Origin: Microbacterium sp. Leaf159
GTDB taxonomy: Bacteria; Actinomycetota; Actinomycetes; Actinomycetales; Microbacteriaceae
Length of the DNA stretch: 64,000 nt
Direction of reading: 5' to 3'
Assembly (NCBI RefSeq): GCF_001423615.1
Contig: NZ_LMOU01000003.1
Span: forward strand, 79,710-143,709
Below are positions 34,024 through 42,533 of the stretch, in pieces. The notes under the pieces were generated by a model. That model had not been told where the DNA came from. It did no database searches and saw nothing but the letters and a program-made list of their open reading frames with translations. Every line of letters starts with the position of its first letter. Position 1 is the stretch's first letter. The position numbers were made by a program, and so were the translations under genes.

Positions 34024-35004
34024 TCAGGCGCCGAGAGCTGCCGATACGCGCCGCACCAGCTCCTCCGGCCGACGCAGAAGCGGTGAGGTGACCTCGATGA
34101 CGACCCACCCCGCGGCGCGGAGGCGCGCGAGTCTCTCCACGTCCGCCGCCCACTGCTCCCCATGCAGCATCCCGAGGTACTCGACGATGACACGTGCTTC
34201 CCGGTAGACCATGTCGACGCATCCGAGGAAGCGCCTGCGGTCGTCGTAGAGATCGACGTTGAGTTCTGGCTCCGGCAGCCCGCCGGCGACCAGGATGCAA
34301 CGCACCCGCGTCTCGCGAGGAGACCAGGAGTCCTCGCGGACCAGTTCGAGGGCGTCTCTGAGACGTGCTGCTCCGCGCCGTCGCCCTGCGTCAAGCGTCG
34401 TCAGCAGACCCTCGCGCGTCGAGAGCGGTGCGCGCCCGGGCGTCTGTCTGCCCCGTCCGTCACGCCATACGCGACACATGTGATCCCCGATCGCGACGAT
34501 GTCGAACAGCCGAAGTCCTCCGAGCGATGCCCAGGTCGCGGCGGGCGAGGTGACGCGCAGGCCGTCGTACATGGTGACCTCCGTCATGCTCGCCAGTGTC
34601 CGGTGGCCGACGATGCCGGTCGCCCGGGGAAACGGCGTGTGACCGGCGGCGCTGACGTGCACGTGGAGGTCGCTGTACCCGGCGATCGTGTCGTCCTCGG
34701 TGAATTCGAGAGGCAGCGGCGCGCCCCAGACGGACGCAGCCGTGTGATGGCTGAAGAAATGACCGGTGTGCAGTCGCGGCGCGTAGGTGTGTGCGCGGTG
34801 TACCCGCGCGCGGCGCTGTCGTTCATACGGATCCTCGACATCGTCGAACGTCGGCACGCTTCGGGCGGGCGCACGCACGCCGAAGAACGGTGCCTCGAGG
34901 TCGACACCACGCAGGCGATTGCGGCTCACGCCGTGCAACCGTGCGATGTGCACCGAGAAACCGGTGCCGATGAACTCGTCAGGAAGGTCGTCTCGCGGCG
35001 TCAT
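34024..35004 (-). CDS. AbiEi/DUF559-type protein with Vsr-like nuclease domain
   Basis: A 326-residue protein of a large, poorly understood actinobacterial family. The N-terminal region (GTGFSVHIARLHGVSRNRL, then HTAASVWGAPLP) resembles the winged-helix 'AbiEi antitoxin' segment. The last 100 residues resemble DUF559/Vsr-fold endonucleases: 'SPRETRVRCIL', Asp in 'FLGCVDMVYRE', Glu in VIVEYLGMLHG, and a D..R...L...GW.V ending. In close relatives the motif is EYDG..H; here Asp is replaced by Leu, which may weaken metal binding. The ATG at 35004 is assigned by the start of conserved sequence. Two family A hairpins bracket it. Confidence 0.75.
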   Translation of the reverse strand: MTPRDDLPDEFIGTGFSVHIARLHGVSRNRLRGVDLEAPFFGVRAPARSVPTFDDVEDPYERQRRARVHRAHTYAPRLHTGHFFSHHTAASVWGAPLPLEFTEDDTIAGYSDLHVHVSAAGHTPFPRATGIVGHRTLASMTEVTMYDGLRVTSPAATWASLGGLRLFDIVAIGDHMCRVWRDGRGRQTPGRAPLSTREGLLTTLDAGRRRGAARLRDALELVREDSWSPRETRVRCILVAGGLPEPELNVDLYDDRRRFLGCVDMVYREARVIVEYLGMLHGEQWAADVERLARLRAAGWVVIEVTSPLLRRPEELVRRVSAALGA

Positions 35005-35073
35005 GGTCGACACCGTGGCATGCCGCGGCGCTCGATGGATGCCGTTGTCCACAGCCCTGGCCGGTTCCCACTG

Positions 35074-35138
35074 GCTTCGAATCGCGCACTTTGCAGAAAC
35101 AACGACCCGAGATCTGCCAAGCGCGCGATTCGAAAGGC
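35074..35138. repeat. Dispersed hairpin family A, copy 3
   Basis: Left arm TTCGAATCGCGCACTTTGCA (35076-35095) and a more diverged right arm CTGCCAAGCGCGCGATTCGA (35114-35133), with outer GC/GC pairs and a 17-base loop. It lies upstream of the nuclease-domain gene and, with copy 2, brackets it. Confidence 0.85.
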
Positions 35139-35175
35139 CGCCCCGCGCGAAGCACGATTCGGAACGCGCACAGAG

Positions 35176-35209
35176 AAGACCCCCGCCGACCCGATTCGGC
35201 GGGGGTCTT
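35176..35209 (-). terminator. Strong intrinsic terminator
   Basis: A 14-bp perfect stem (AAGACCCCCGCCGA at 35176-35189; complement at 35196-35209), a 6-base loop and A/T runs on both sides. It lies 160 bases downstream of the minus-strand GH42/aldo-keto reductase operon and is its likely end; it can work in both directions. The 160 bases 35210-35369 contain nothing recognisable. Confidence 0.85.
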
Positions 35210-35369
35210 TCGCGGTGTGTCACCGCTACGGGAGCAGACGCTCACCGTGGTGCGCGGATGACGTGACTACCCGATCCGGTCTGAGTCTGTGTCCGCGCAT
35301 CTGCATTTGTAGTCGGTCGACATGTCCGGGCGGTGAACGGGTGGCGAACACGCGGCCGGATCGCGCGTC

Positions 35370-36335
35370 CTACCAGGCGTACGCCTCGGGGGCGGTGCCG
35401 CCGGGCCCGGGCCAGATGCGGTCGAGCTCGGCGAGTGTGTCGGCGTCGAGCACCACGTCGAGCGCCTCGACCGCCGAGTCGAGCTGGTCGATCGTCCGGG
35501 GGCCGATCACCGGCGCGGTCACGGCCGGCTGGTGCAGCAGCCAGGCGATCGCGACCACACCGGGACGGATGCCGAGCTCGGCGCAGAATTCTTCGTAGCG
35601 TTCGATCGCGGGGCGCCGCGCGCCGAGCGCGTCGAGGCTCGATCGCGAGCGATCGGTCTTCTGCAGGACACCGCCGAGCTGCCCGCTGGCGAGTGGCGAC
35701 CAGGGCAGCAGACCCATGCCGTACTGCTCCGCGGCCGGCACGACCTCGAGCTCGACCGTGCGTTCGGTGAGGTTGTACAGCGACTGCTCGGTCACCGGGG
35801 CCGGGTAGCCGGATGCCGCGGCGACCTCGTGCACGCGCGCGAGGTGCCACCCGGCGAAGTTCGAGCTGCCGAGATAGGTGATCTTGCCCTGCTCGCGCAG
35901 CGTCGCGAAGGCGCTGAGGGTCTCGTCGATCGGCACCTCGCGGTCGATATGGTGCATCTGGTACAGATCGATGTGGTCGGTGCCGAGGCGCCGCAGCGAG
36001 GCATCGACCGATGCGCGGATGTGCACGGCCGACAGCCCGCGATCGTTCGATCGGGGGCCCATCACGCCGAACACCTTGGTCGCGACGATCAGGTCGTCGC
36101 GATTGCCGCGGTCTTTCATCCAGCGCCCGAGGATCTCCTCCGACTGCCCGGGGTGGTCGCCCCAGCGGCCGCCGCCGTAGACATCGGCGGTGTCGATGAA
36201 GTCGATTCCGGCGTCGACAGCGCGATCCAGGATGGCGCGCGAGGCCTCCTCATCGATCACGGGACCGAAGTTCATGGTGCCGAGAGCCAGGCGGCTCACT
36301 CGGGCGCCGGCTCGTCCGAGACGTGTGTGCTGCAT
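35370..36335 (-). CDS. Aldo/keto reductase
   Basis: A 321-residue NADPH-dependent (beta/alpha)8 oxidoreductase. The catalytic tetrad is visible as Asp and Tyr in DFIDTADVYGGG, Lys in LIVATKVFG and His in 'DLYQMHHID'. The C-terminal 'VIGPRTIDQLDSAVEAL' is the cofactor-binding end. Its ATG overlaps the GH42 stop by one base and has GAAGGAG upstream, so it is the last gene of the nine-gene sugar operon. It probably acts on a sugar or sugar-derived carbonyl; substrate not determinable. Confidence 0.9.
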   Translation of the reverse strand: MQHTRLGRAGARVSRLALGTMNFGPVIDEEASRAILDRAVDAGIDFIDTADVYGGGRWGDHPGQSEEILGRWMKDRGNRDDLIVATKVFGVMGPRSNDRGLSAVHIRASVDASLRRLGTDHIDLYQMHHIDREVPIDETLSAFATLREQGKITYLGSSNFAGWHLARVHEVAAASGYPAPVTEQSLYNLTERTVELEVVPAAEQYGMGLLPWSPLASGQLGGVLQKTDRSRSSLDALGARRPAIERYEEFCAELGIRPGVVAIAWLLHQPAVTAPVIGPRTIDQLDSAVEALDVVLDADTLAELDRIWPGPGGTAPEAYAW

Positions 36336-38395
36336 CAGCTGTTCTCCTTCTGCGGTTCCTGCGAGTTCTGCGAAGCGCTCGTGTCGACGAACGCCCATCC
36401 GTACGCGCCGAGCTCGCGCCGCGCGTCCGTCGATCCGGTGAGCACATCGGCACCGGCCACCTCGACGGCGAACGGCTCGGCACTGTGGTTGATGACGGTG
36501 AGGATGCTGCCGCGGCGGGCGATCTCGACGTGCTCGGGAAGCCCCTCGATCTCGGCGGTGACTCCGGCTTCGGCAGCGAGCCAGCCGAGCACGGCGGTCA
36601 TGCCCGCGTCATCGGGGATGGTCGCGAGGTAGTAGCCGTGACCTGCGCCGAAGTCCTTGCGCGTGAACGCGGCTCGGCCCTCGGTGCGGCCCTCGGTGAA
36701 ACGACCGAGCACCTCGGCATCCTGCACGAGCAGCTCCTCGGCGAAGTACTGTCCGAGGATCCGGCCCGCGGGCCCGTCGAGCGGAGCCTCCGACTGACCG
36801 GGGCCGTCGGGCACCGCGTGGCTCGCGATCTCGCCGGCCGAGTCGGCCGAGCGCACGGACTCGGGGGGAACGAGCGCCCCGAAGTCCTCGAGCGCCACAC
36901 CGAGCGCGTCGCGCAGCGAGACGATGAATCCGCCGTCGCGGAACGCGTCGTCCTGGTCGACGACGTCGCTGAATGCCGAGACGAAGAGGTTGCCGCCCTG
37001 GCTCACATAAGACGTGAGGTTGGCTGCGCCCTCGTCGCCGAGGAGGTACTGCTGCGGTGCCACGACGAGCGAGTATCCGCTGAGGTCGCTGGTCGTGTTC
37101 ACGATGTCGACGGCGAGGTTCTGCCGGTGCAGCGCCGCGTGCCAGCGGTGCGAGAGCGTGAGGTAGTCGAGCACGATGGGGTGGTCGCGACCGTCGATGG
37201 CCCACCAGTTCTCCCAATCGAACACGAGCGCGATCTTCGCCCCCGAGGTCACATCCGGCAGGTCGGGCAGCTGGGCGAGCTGGCCGCCGAGTTCTGTGAC
37301 CTCCCGCCAGGTGCGGGTGTCGAGCCCCGCCTGCGGCACCATCGCCGAGTGGAACTTCTCGCTGCCGCGGCGCGACTGCCGCCACTGGAAGAACATGATG
37401 CCGTCGGCACCGCGCCCGACCGCCTGGGCGCTGATCGCCGCCATCTGTCCCGGCGCCTTCGGCGCATTCGTCGGGCGCCAGTTGAGCGCATTGGTCGACT
37501 GCTCGGTGAGGATCCACGGCACGCCCGGCTTGAGGCCGCGCATGAGTTCGCGCGCGAACGCGGCCCCGCGGAACGACTCGGGGTCGTTGGGGTCGGGGTA
37601 GTTGTCGTCGCAGATCACGTCGACCTCGTCCGCCCACTTCCAGTAGTCGGCCGGCGGGAACGCACCCATGAAGTTCGTGGTGATCGGCTGCGTCGCTCCG
37701 GAGGCGCGGATGATGTCGCGCTCCATCACGTACAGCTCGAGCAGGGTGTCGGAGGTGAACCGCTTGAAGTCGAGCACGCTGGTCGGGTTGATGCTGTACG
37801 GCGCCTTGCGCGGCGGCACGATCTGGTCGAACGCGGTGTAGCGCTGCGACCAGAAGTCGGTGCCCCACGCGTGGTTGAGGGCGTCGATCGTCTCGTACTT
37901 GCGCTGGAGCCACACGCGGAACGCGTCGCGCGCCGCATCGGAGTAGTCGTAGTGCAGGTGGCACCCGTACTCGTTGTTGACGTGCCAGAGCACGACCGCA
38001 GGATGCTGCGCATAGCGCTCCGCGAGTGCCGTGACGAGCTCGGACGCGAGGCGACGGTAGACGGGCGAGGCGGGCGCGTACGCCTGGCGACTGCCCGGCC
38101 AGAAGGTCGAGCCGTCGGCATCTTGCGGCAGCATCTCGGGATACGCGGCGGAGGCCCATGGGGGAGGGGATGCGGTCGCGGTGGCGAGGTCGACCTGGAT
38201 GCCGCCCTCGTGCAGCAGCCCGATGATCTCGTCGAGCCACTCCCATTCGAACTCGCCCTCTGCGGGCTGGATCCGCGACCACGAGAAGATTCCGAGGCTC
38301 ACGAGCGTCACACCCGCTTCGCGCATGAGCCGCACGTCTTCGGGCCACACCTCTCGTGGCCACTGCTCGGGGTTGTAGTCGGCGCCGTAATGCAT
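36335..38395 (-). CDS. GH42 beta-galactosidase
   Basis: A 686-residue glycoside hydrolase. The acid/base is Glu142 in HVNNEYGCH and the nucleophile Glu298 in 'WILTEQSTNALNW', both GH42 signatures; the N-terminal MHYGADYNPEQW is also diagnostic. Domains: TIM barrel (about 1-380), glutamine-amidotransferase-like trimerisation domain (about 390-600), and a C-terminal beta domain. No signal peptide, so it cleaves imported beta-galactosides in the cytosol. It is preceded by lacI at 46 bases and coupled to the following aldo/keto reductase. Some GH42 enzymes also hydrolyse alpha-L-arabinopyranosides, which would suit this genome. Confidence 0.94.
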   Translation of the reverse strand: MHYGADYNPEQWPREVWPEDVRLMREAGVTLVSLGIFSWSRIQPAEGEFEWEWLDEIIGLLHEGGIQVDLATATASPPPWASAAYPEMLPQDADGSTFWPGSRQAYAPASPVYRRLASELVTALAERYAQHPAVVLWHVNNEYGCHLHYDYSDAARDAFRVWLQRKYETIDALNHAWGTDFWSQRYTAFDQIVPPRKAPYSINPTSVLDFKRFTSDTLLELYVMERDIIRASGATQPITTNFMGAFPPADYWKWADEVDVICDDNYPDPNDPESFRGAAFARELMRGLKPGVPWILTEQSTNALNWRPTNAPKAPGQMAAISAQAVGRGADGIMFFQWRQSRRGSEKFHSAMVPQAGLDTRTWREVTELGGQLAQLPDLPDVTSGAKIALVFDWENWWAIDGRDHPIVLDYLTLSHRWHAALHRQNLAVDIVNTTSDLSGYSLVVAPQQYLLGDEGAANLTSYVSQGGNLFVSAFSDVVDQDDAFRDGGFIVSLRDALGVALEDFGALVPPESVRSADSAGEIASHAVPDGPGQSEAPLDGPAGRILGQYFAEELLVQDAEVLGRFTEGRTEGRAAFTRKDFGAGHGYYLATIPDDAGMTAVLGWLAAEAGVTAEIEGLPEHVEIARRGSILTVINHSAEPFAVEVAGADVLTGSTDARRELGAYGWAFVDTSASQNSQEPQKENS

Positions 38396-38440
38396 GGATC
38401 TCCTGGGTCGGTGGTCGCGATGACCGGGTGGGTGGGAAGG

Positions 38441-39442
38441 TCAGAGAGAGCGGGTCGAGGCCCGCACGACGAGTTCGGGGAGGAAGCGGGCCTCGATCGG
38501 ATCGTCGGATCCCGCGAGGTGGTGCATGAGCAGCTCGACGGCCCGCGCGCCCATCTCTCGGGCGGGTTGTCGCACCGATGTGAGGGGCACGACGGCGGCT
38601 CCGGCGAACTCGATGTCGTCGTAGCCGACGAGCGATATGTCTTCGGGCACACTGAGGCCGCGTCCGACGAGGCCCTGCAGCAGTCCGAGGGCGAGGTGGT
38701 CGTTACCGGCGAGGATGCCGTCGGGGCGCTCGGCCGCGGGCAGATCGGCGATCTGCTCGCCGATCTCACGGCCGAGGCCGGTGTTCAGCGTGGTCGTCTC
38801 GATCAGCGTGGTGCGCACGCCCGCGGCGTCCGCCACCTCGTGCAACCCGGCGAGACGCTCGTTCATCTGCTCTCGTGACCGGGGACCTCCGACGAAGGCC
38901 AGGTGCCGGCATCCGCCGTCGAGCAGCGCCTGCGCCGCGATGCGACCACCGAGGCGGTTGTCGACCGAGACCGATGAGAACTCGCCGCGCGGATGCCGCT
39001 GGTCGACGAGCACGACGGGCACGCCCCTGCGGCGAAAGCGCTCAAGATACTCCTCGTGGTACTCGACCGGGGCGATGAGCACGCCGTCGACCCGCTGCCG
39101 CTCGAACAGGTCGAGGTACCGCGACTCGCGCTCGGCCGAGTCGAACCCGTTGCCGACGATGACCGAATATCCGGCGGTCAGCGCCTGCTCTTCGGCGCCG
39201 AACGCGAGGTCGGCGAAGAACGGGTTGGTGATGTTGATCACCGAGAAGCCGATCGCGTCGCTGCGACCCGCCTTGAGCTGGCGGGCGGCGATGTTGGGCA
39301 CGTAGCCCAGCTCGTCCACGGCTTCGGCGACGCGGGCGGCCGCCGACTCCGAGACGAGCTCCGGGCGATTCAAGGCGTTCGAGACGGTGCCGATCGAGAC
39401 TCCCGCCCGCTCGGCGACGTCTTTCAGACCGATGTCAGGCAT
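38441..39442 (-). CDS. LacI-family regulator of the GH42 / ribose-type importer operon
   Basis: A 333-residue regulator with the helix-turn-helix 'GLKDVAERAGVSIGTVSNAL' at residues 5-24, hinge 'PNIAARQLKAGRS' and the usual 'LSVPEDISLVGYDDIEFA' end block. It is encoded inside the operon, overlapping the ThuA-domain gene by eight bases, so it would be produced with the operon it controls. Likely targets are the two AAACGTTT palindromes at 45589-45614 upstream of the first gene. Ligand unknown. Confidence 0.9.
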   Translation of the reverse strand: MPDIGLKDVAERAGVSIGTVSNALNRPELVSESAAARVAEAVDELGYVPNIAARQLKAGRSDAIGFSVINITNPFFADLAFGAEEQALTAGYSVIVGNGFDSAERESRYLDLFERQRVDGVLIAPVEYHEEYLERFRRRGVPVVLVDQRHPRGEFSSVSVDNRLGGRIAAQALLDGGCRHLAFVGGPRSREQMNERLAGLHEVADAAGVRTTLIETTTLNTGLGREIGEQIADLPAAERPDGILAGNDHLALGLLQGLVGRGLSVPEDISLVGYDDIEFAGAAVVPLTSVRQPAREMGARAVELLMHHLAGSDDPIEARFLPELVVRASTRSL

Positions 39443-40577
39443 GCTGCTGCTCCCTCTGCGTCGCGGTCACCGCGCGCAGGTCGTCGAGCAGCCGCACGCG
39501 ATTGTCGAGTTTGGCGGGGGCCGGGCCGTGCACCACCACGACGCGCCAGTCCTCTCCGAGCAGGATCGCAGATCCCGCACCGTCGCTCCGCCAGTCGCCC
39601 GATTCGGCGACGAGTGCGATGCCGGCCTCGGCTGAGCGCAGCAGCCGTCCTTCGATCTCGGCTCCGGGCAGGTCGACGCGCAGCCCTCCGTCGACGGAGG
39701 CGACGCGGCCGACCTCTCGACCGTGGCTGTGCAGGGCGGCGCCGCCGGTCGGCAGACGCTCGAGAAGCAGGTAGCCGGAGGCCAGCAGCTCGCCGTCGTC
39801 GAAGCGATCGGCGAACCCCGTGGTGGCGATCTCGGTCGCTGCTGGCGCGAGCGCGATGAGTTCGTAGTCGAGCGCGGCGGCTGCGAGATCACGCGAGGGG
39901 GAGGATCCGTCCGGCGTCCCGCTCGGAGCATGTGCGGTTCCGAGCAGCTCGTCGATGAGCGCATGGATGAGCGCGCGCGTCCCCGCCGTGCGATAGGCCT
40001 CGACCCCGTGGCCGAGCGCCGAGTAGGCCACGCCGCCGCGACCGTCGGCTCCGCGGTGCGACCAGGCCAGGGCGTGGGTGATGCCGTCGTCGGTGTGGAT
40101 CGCACGCAGTGCGGAGTCGTCGTCGACCTCGAGGTGCGAGTACCGCTCGTCGTAGACGCGGAACGGCGAAAGCGGCGCGGTCGGCTGCACCAGGCTCCAT
40201 CCGATCTGCGGATGCATGGTCACCCCCGGCACCCAACGCCCGCCGAGCAGCTCCGCCCAGCGCGGGTCGTCACGGAAGGCGAGAGACGAGGAATGCACAG
40301 CGAGCAGCGGGATGCCGGCAGCCACGGCGTCGAGCAGCGGATCGAGCACCGCGCTCGCCGCAGACGCCTCCGTCGCGAGGTCGCCGCTGATGTTCATGAC
40401 GATCAGTGCGGCATCCGTCAGCGTCCCACGGTTCGCGATCTCGTCCGTGTCGAGGTGGTGCACCGGCATCCGCTCGGCGAGCACTCCGGCGAGGGCGGCG
40501 CTGGTGGCTGCGAGACCGTGCCACGGGTCGGCGTGCGCGCCGACTCCGGTGACGATCAGGGCCGGGCGGTCAGTCAT
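39435..40577 (-). CDS. ThuA-domain protein
   Basis: A 380-residue protein whose first ~220 residues are a ThuA-like amidotransferase-fold domain ('LIVTGVGAHADPWHG', 'LLAVHSSSLAFRDDPRW', 'VTMHPQIGW'). ThuA proteins are linked to breakdown of trehalose and other disaccharides through keto-sugars. The remaining ~150 residues are a beta-rich domain without a family that I recognise. It overlaps the aldo/keto reductase gene upstream and lacI downstream by eight bases each. Cytosolic. Reaction unknown; keto-sugar or glycoside chemistry is a reasonable guess from the family. Confidence 0.75.
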   Translation of the reverse strand: MTDRPALIVTGVGAHADPWHGLAATSAALAGVLAERMPVHHLDTDEIANRGTLTDAALIVMNISGDLATEASAASAVLDPLLDAVAAGIPLLAVHSSSLAFRDDPRWAELLGGRWVPGVTMHPQIGWSLVQPTAPLSPFRVYDERYSHLEVDDDSALRAIHTDDGITHALAWSHRGADGRGGVAYSALGHGVEAYRTAGTRALIHALIDELLGTAHAPSGTPDGSSPSRDLAAAALDYELIALAPAATEIATTGFADRFDDGELLASGYLLLERLPTGGAALHSHGREVGRVASVDGGLRVDLPGAEIEGRLLRSAEAGIALVAESGDWRSDGAGSAILLGEDWRVVVVHGPAPAKLDNRVRLLDDLRAVTATQREQQHA

Positions 40578-41535
40578 CGATCCAGGTCTCCTTCGACGGG
40601 CGTAGGGCCTCGAGCTCTTCCCAGAGCGCGTCGGGGACGACGGTTTCGGCCATGCCGACAGTCTGGTCGAGCTGTGCCGGGGTGACCAGTCCGCACAGGG
40701 TCGAATGGATGCGAGGATCGCCCAGCGAGCTCTGCAGTGCGGCGACGATCAGCGGAATGCCATGGCGTTCGCACGCCGCCCCCATCGCGTCGATCGCCGC
40801 GAGCATCTCGGTCGACGCCGTGGCGTAGTGATAGCGGTCGGAGGTGCGCGGCCAGTTCGCCAGGATGCCTCCGCCGTACACGGCGGCGTTCACCACGCCG
40901 ATGTCGGCCGCTGCCGCCGCGTCGAGCAGGGCGTCGGCGGTGCGGTCGACGAGCGTGGCGCGGTTGTGCGTGATCAGCACGTCGAAGACGCCGGTCTCGA
41001 CGAACCGCGTCAGCATCCGCGCCGGCCCTCCCGAGATCCCGATGAAGTCGGCGTAGCCCTCGTCGCGCAGTGCCCGCAGCACCTCGACGGGGCCGCCCGG
41101 TGCCATCGCGGCCTCGAAGCCGATGTGCTCGGGGTCGTGCAGGTGCAGGATCGGCACCCGGTCGATGCCGAGCCGGTCGAGGCTCTCATCGAGCGACCGG
41201 CGCATGCGGTCGGGATCGAACGAGTCGGTCTCGGGGTCGCGGTCGAGCTTCGTCTGGATCACGAAGCCCTCGGGAACGCCGCCCGCCCGTCGAACGGCCA
41301 GGCCGATGCGGCGCTCGCTCTCGCCGTCGCCGTAGTTGTTCGAGGTGTCGATGAAGGTGACGGGGCTCTCGAATGCTGCGAGGGCGAGCTGTACCGCATC
41401 CTCCTCCGGCACGGTCAACCCGTGCACGGGAGAGGAGACTCCCCAGGCGGCGGTGCCGATGCAGATCGGCGAGACCGACAGGCCGGTGCGGCCGAGCGTC
41501 CTCGTCGCGAGCGCGGTCGATGGATGCGCGCTCAT
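40570..41535 (-). CDS. Aldo/keto reductase, aldose dehydrogenase-like
   Basis: A 321-residue AKR. The tetrad appears as Asp/Tyr in FIDTSNNYGDGESE, Lys in 'VIQTKLDRD' and His in 'ILHLHDPEH'. The NNYGxGxSE form and the late 'LCGLVTPAQLDQTV' are typical of D-threo-aldose/L-fucose dehydrogenase and pyridoxal dehydrogenase relatives, which oxidise free sugars to lactones. Its start overlaps the permease stop by four bases. In an operon with an importer and GH42, oxidation of galactose, fucose or arabinopyranose is plausible but unproven. Confidence 0.87.
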   Translation of the reverse strand: MSAHPSTALATRTLGRTGLSVSPICIGTAAWGVSSPVHGLTVPEEDAVQLALAAFESPVTFIDTSNNYGDGESERRIGLAVRRAGGVPEGFVIQTKLDRDPETDSFDPDRMRRSLDESLDRLGIDRVPILHLHDPEHIGFEAAMAPGGPVEVLRALRDEGYADFIGISGGPARMLTRFVETGVFDVLITHNRATLVDRTADALLDAAAAADIGVVNAAVYGGGILANWPRTSDRYHYATASTEMLAAIDAMGAACERHGIPLIVAALQSSLGDPRIHSTLCGLVTPAQLDQTVGMAETVVPDALWEELEALRPSKETWIDD

Positions 41536-42533
41536 TCGAAGGCGTCCCCACCGCGGAAGCGGTCGACGAGCACCGCGGCCAGCAGGATCACCGCGACGAT
41601 GAGGTCGAGGTAGTCGGGGTCGATGAAGCTCACGTTCAGGATGTTCGTGATGCCCGCCACGACCAACAGGCCCAGAAGCGCGCCGATCGGGTTGCCGACG
41701 CCACCGCGGGTGATGGAGTATCCGCCGATCATCAGGGCCGCGTAGATCTGGAACTCCAGTCCGGTGCCGAGGATGTTGGATGCCGAGCCGAGCTGCCCCA
41801 CATAGAAGATGCCGCCGATCGCCGCGCCGACCGCGCTCACGATCAGCGCGACAGTGCGCACCCTCACGACCGAGATGCCCGCACGCTGGGCGGCCCGCGG
41901 GTCGCCGCCGACGGCCTGGATCTTGCGCCCGATGCGGGTCTTGGAGACCACGCCGGCGGCGACCAGGGTCAGTCCGACGCCGATCAGCAGCAGAGTCGGG
42001 ATGCCGAAGGTGGCGCCCTGGGTGACGTCGTAGAGCGGTTCGATCAGGGTGGTCGGCGGGGCCTGCACGACGATCGCCTGGCAGACACCGCGCAGCAGCG
42101 TCAGCATTCCCAGGGTGACCGCGAGCGGTTCGGCGCCGAGCCCCACGATCACGAACGCGTTGATCGAGCCGACGACGACGCCGAGCACGACCGTGATTCC
42201 CGCGGCGATCCACGGGTTCACGCCCGAGGCGACGATCTGGTTGAACGCGACGGCGCCGAAGCCCACCATCGAGCCGATCGACAGATCGACCACGCCGGCG
42301 AGCAGTGCGAACGAGGCGAGCACGCCCACGATGAGCGGGATCGCGACGGCGACGCCGACGATGCGCACGTTCGAGGCCGAGAAGAAGGCGGGGCCGACCG
42401 AGATCGCGCCGATGACGACGACGGCGGCGAGCATCAGGGCGATGCTGCCGACGGGACCTTTGAGGTACGAGAGCAGCTGGGGGAGGGCCCGGGGCGACTC
42501 GACGTCGGATGCCGGGGCGAGTGCCGTGGTCAT
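41532..42533 (-). CDS. Ribose-type ABC transporter permease (second)
   Basis: A 333-residue permease of the RbsC/branched-chain-like family with about nine to ten hydrophobic segments. The conserved 'GVVDLSIGSMVGFGAVAFNQ' and 'AVGGDPRAAQRAGISVVRVR' motifs mark the family; the latter is the ATPase-contact region. It begins in an ATGA overlap with the first permease and ends in a similar overlap with the aldo/keto reductase. The two permeases probably form a heterodimer. Confidence 0.93.
   Translation of the reverse strand: MTTALAPASDVESPRALPQLLSYLKGPVGSIALMLAAVVVIGAISVGPAFFSASNVRIVGVAVAIPLIVGVLASFALLAGVVDLSIGSMVGFGAVAFNQIVASGVNPWIAAGITVVLGVVVGSINAFVIVGLGAEPLAVTLGMLTLLRGVCQAIVVQAPPTTLIEPLYDVTQGATFGIPTLLLIGVGLTLVAAGVVSKTRIGRKIQAVGGDPRAAQRAGISVVRVRTVALIVSAVGAAIGGIFYVGQLGSASNILGTGLEFQIYAALMIGGYSITRGGVGNPIGALLGLLVVAGITNILNVSFIDPDYLDLIVAVILLAAVLVDRFRGGDAFE

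Noticed and set aside
31335-34394. A 1019-codon open frame on the minus strand
   Set aside because: It runs antisense through the LysR gene, the monooxygenase-like gene in another frame and the thiolase, and its translation is Arg/Gly/His-rich low-quality sequence. High GC keeps many antisense frames open.
33955-35138. Insertion sequence
   Set aside because: No transposase is present and no target duplication is visible; only the bracketing by hairpins is noted as a finding.
35210-35369. Possible tRNA or small RNA gene near the terminator
   Set aside because: No cloverleaf, CCA end or conserved TTCGA-type T-arm could be formed on either strand.
36323-38878. An 851-codon open frame on the plus strand
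   Set aside because: It is antisense to the GH42 gene and lacI, whose catalytic motifs are intact on the other strand.
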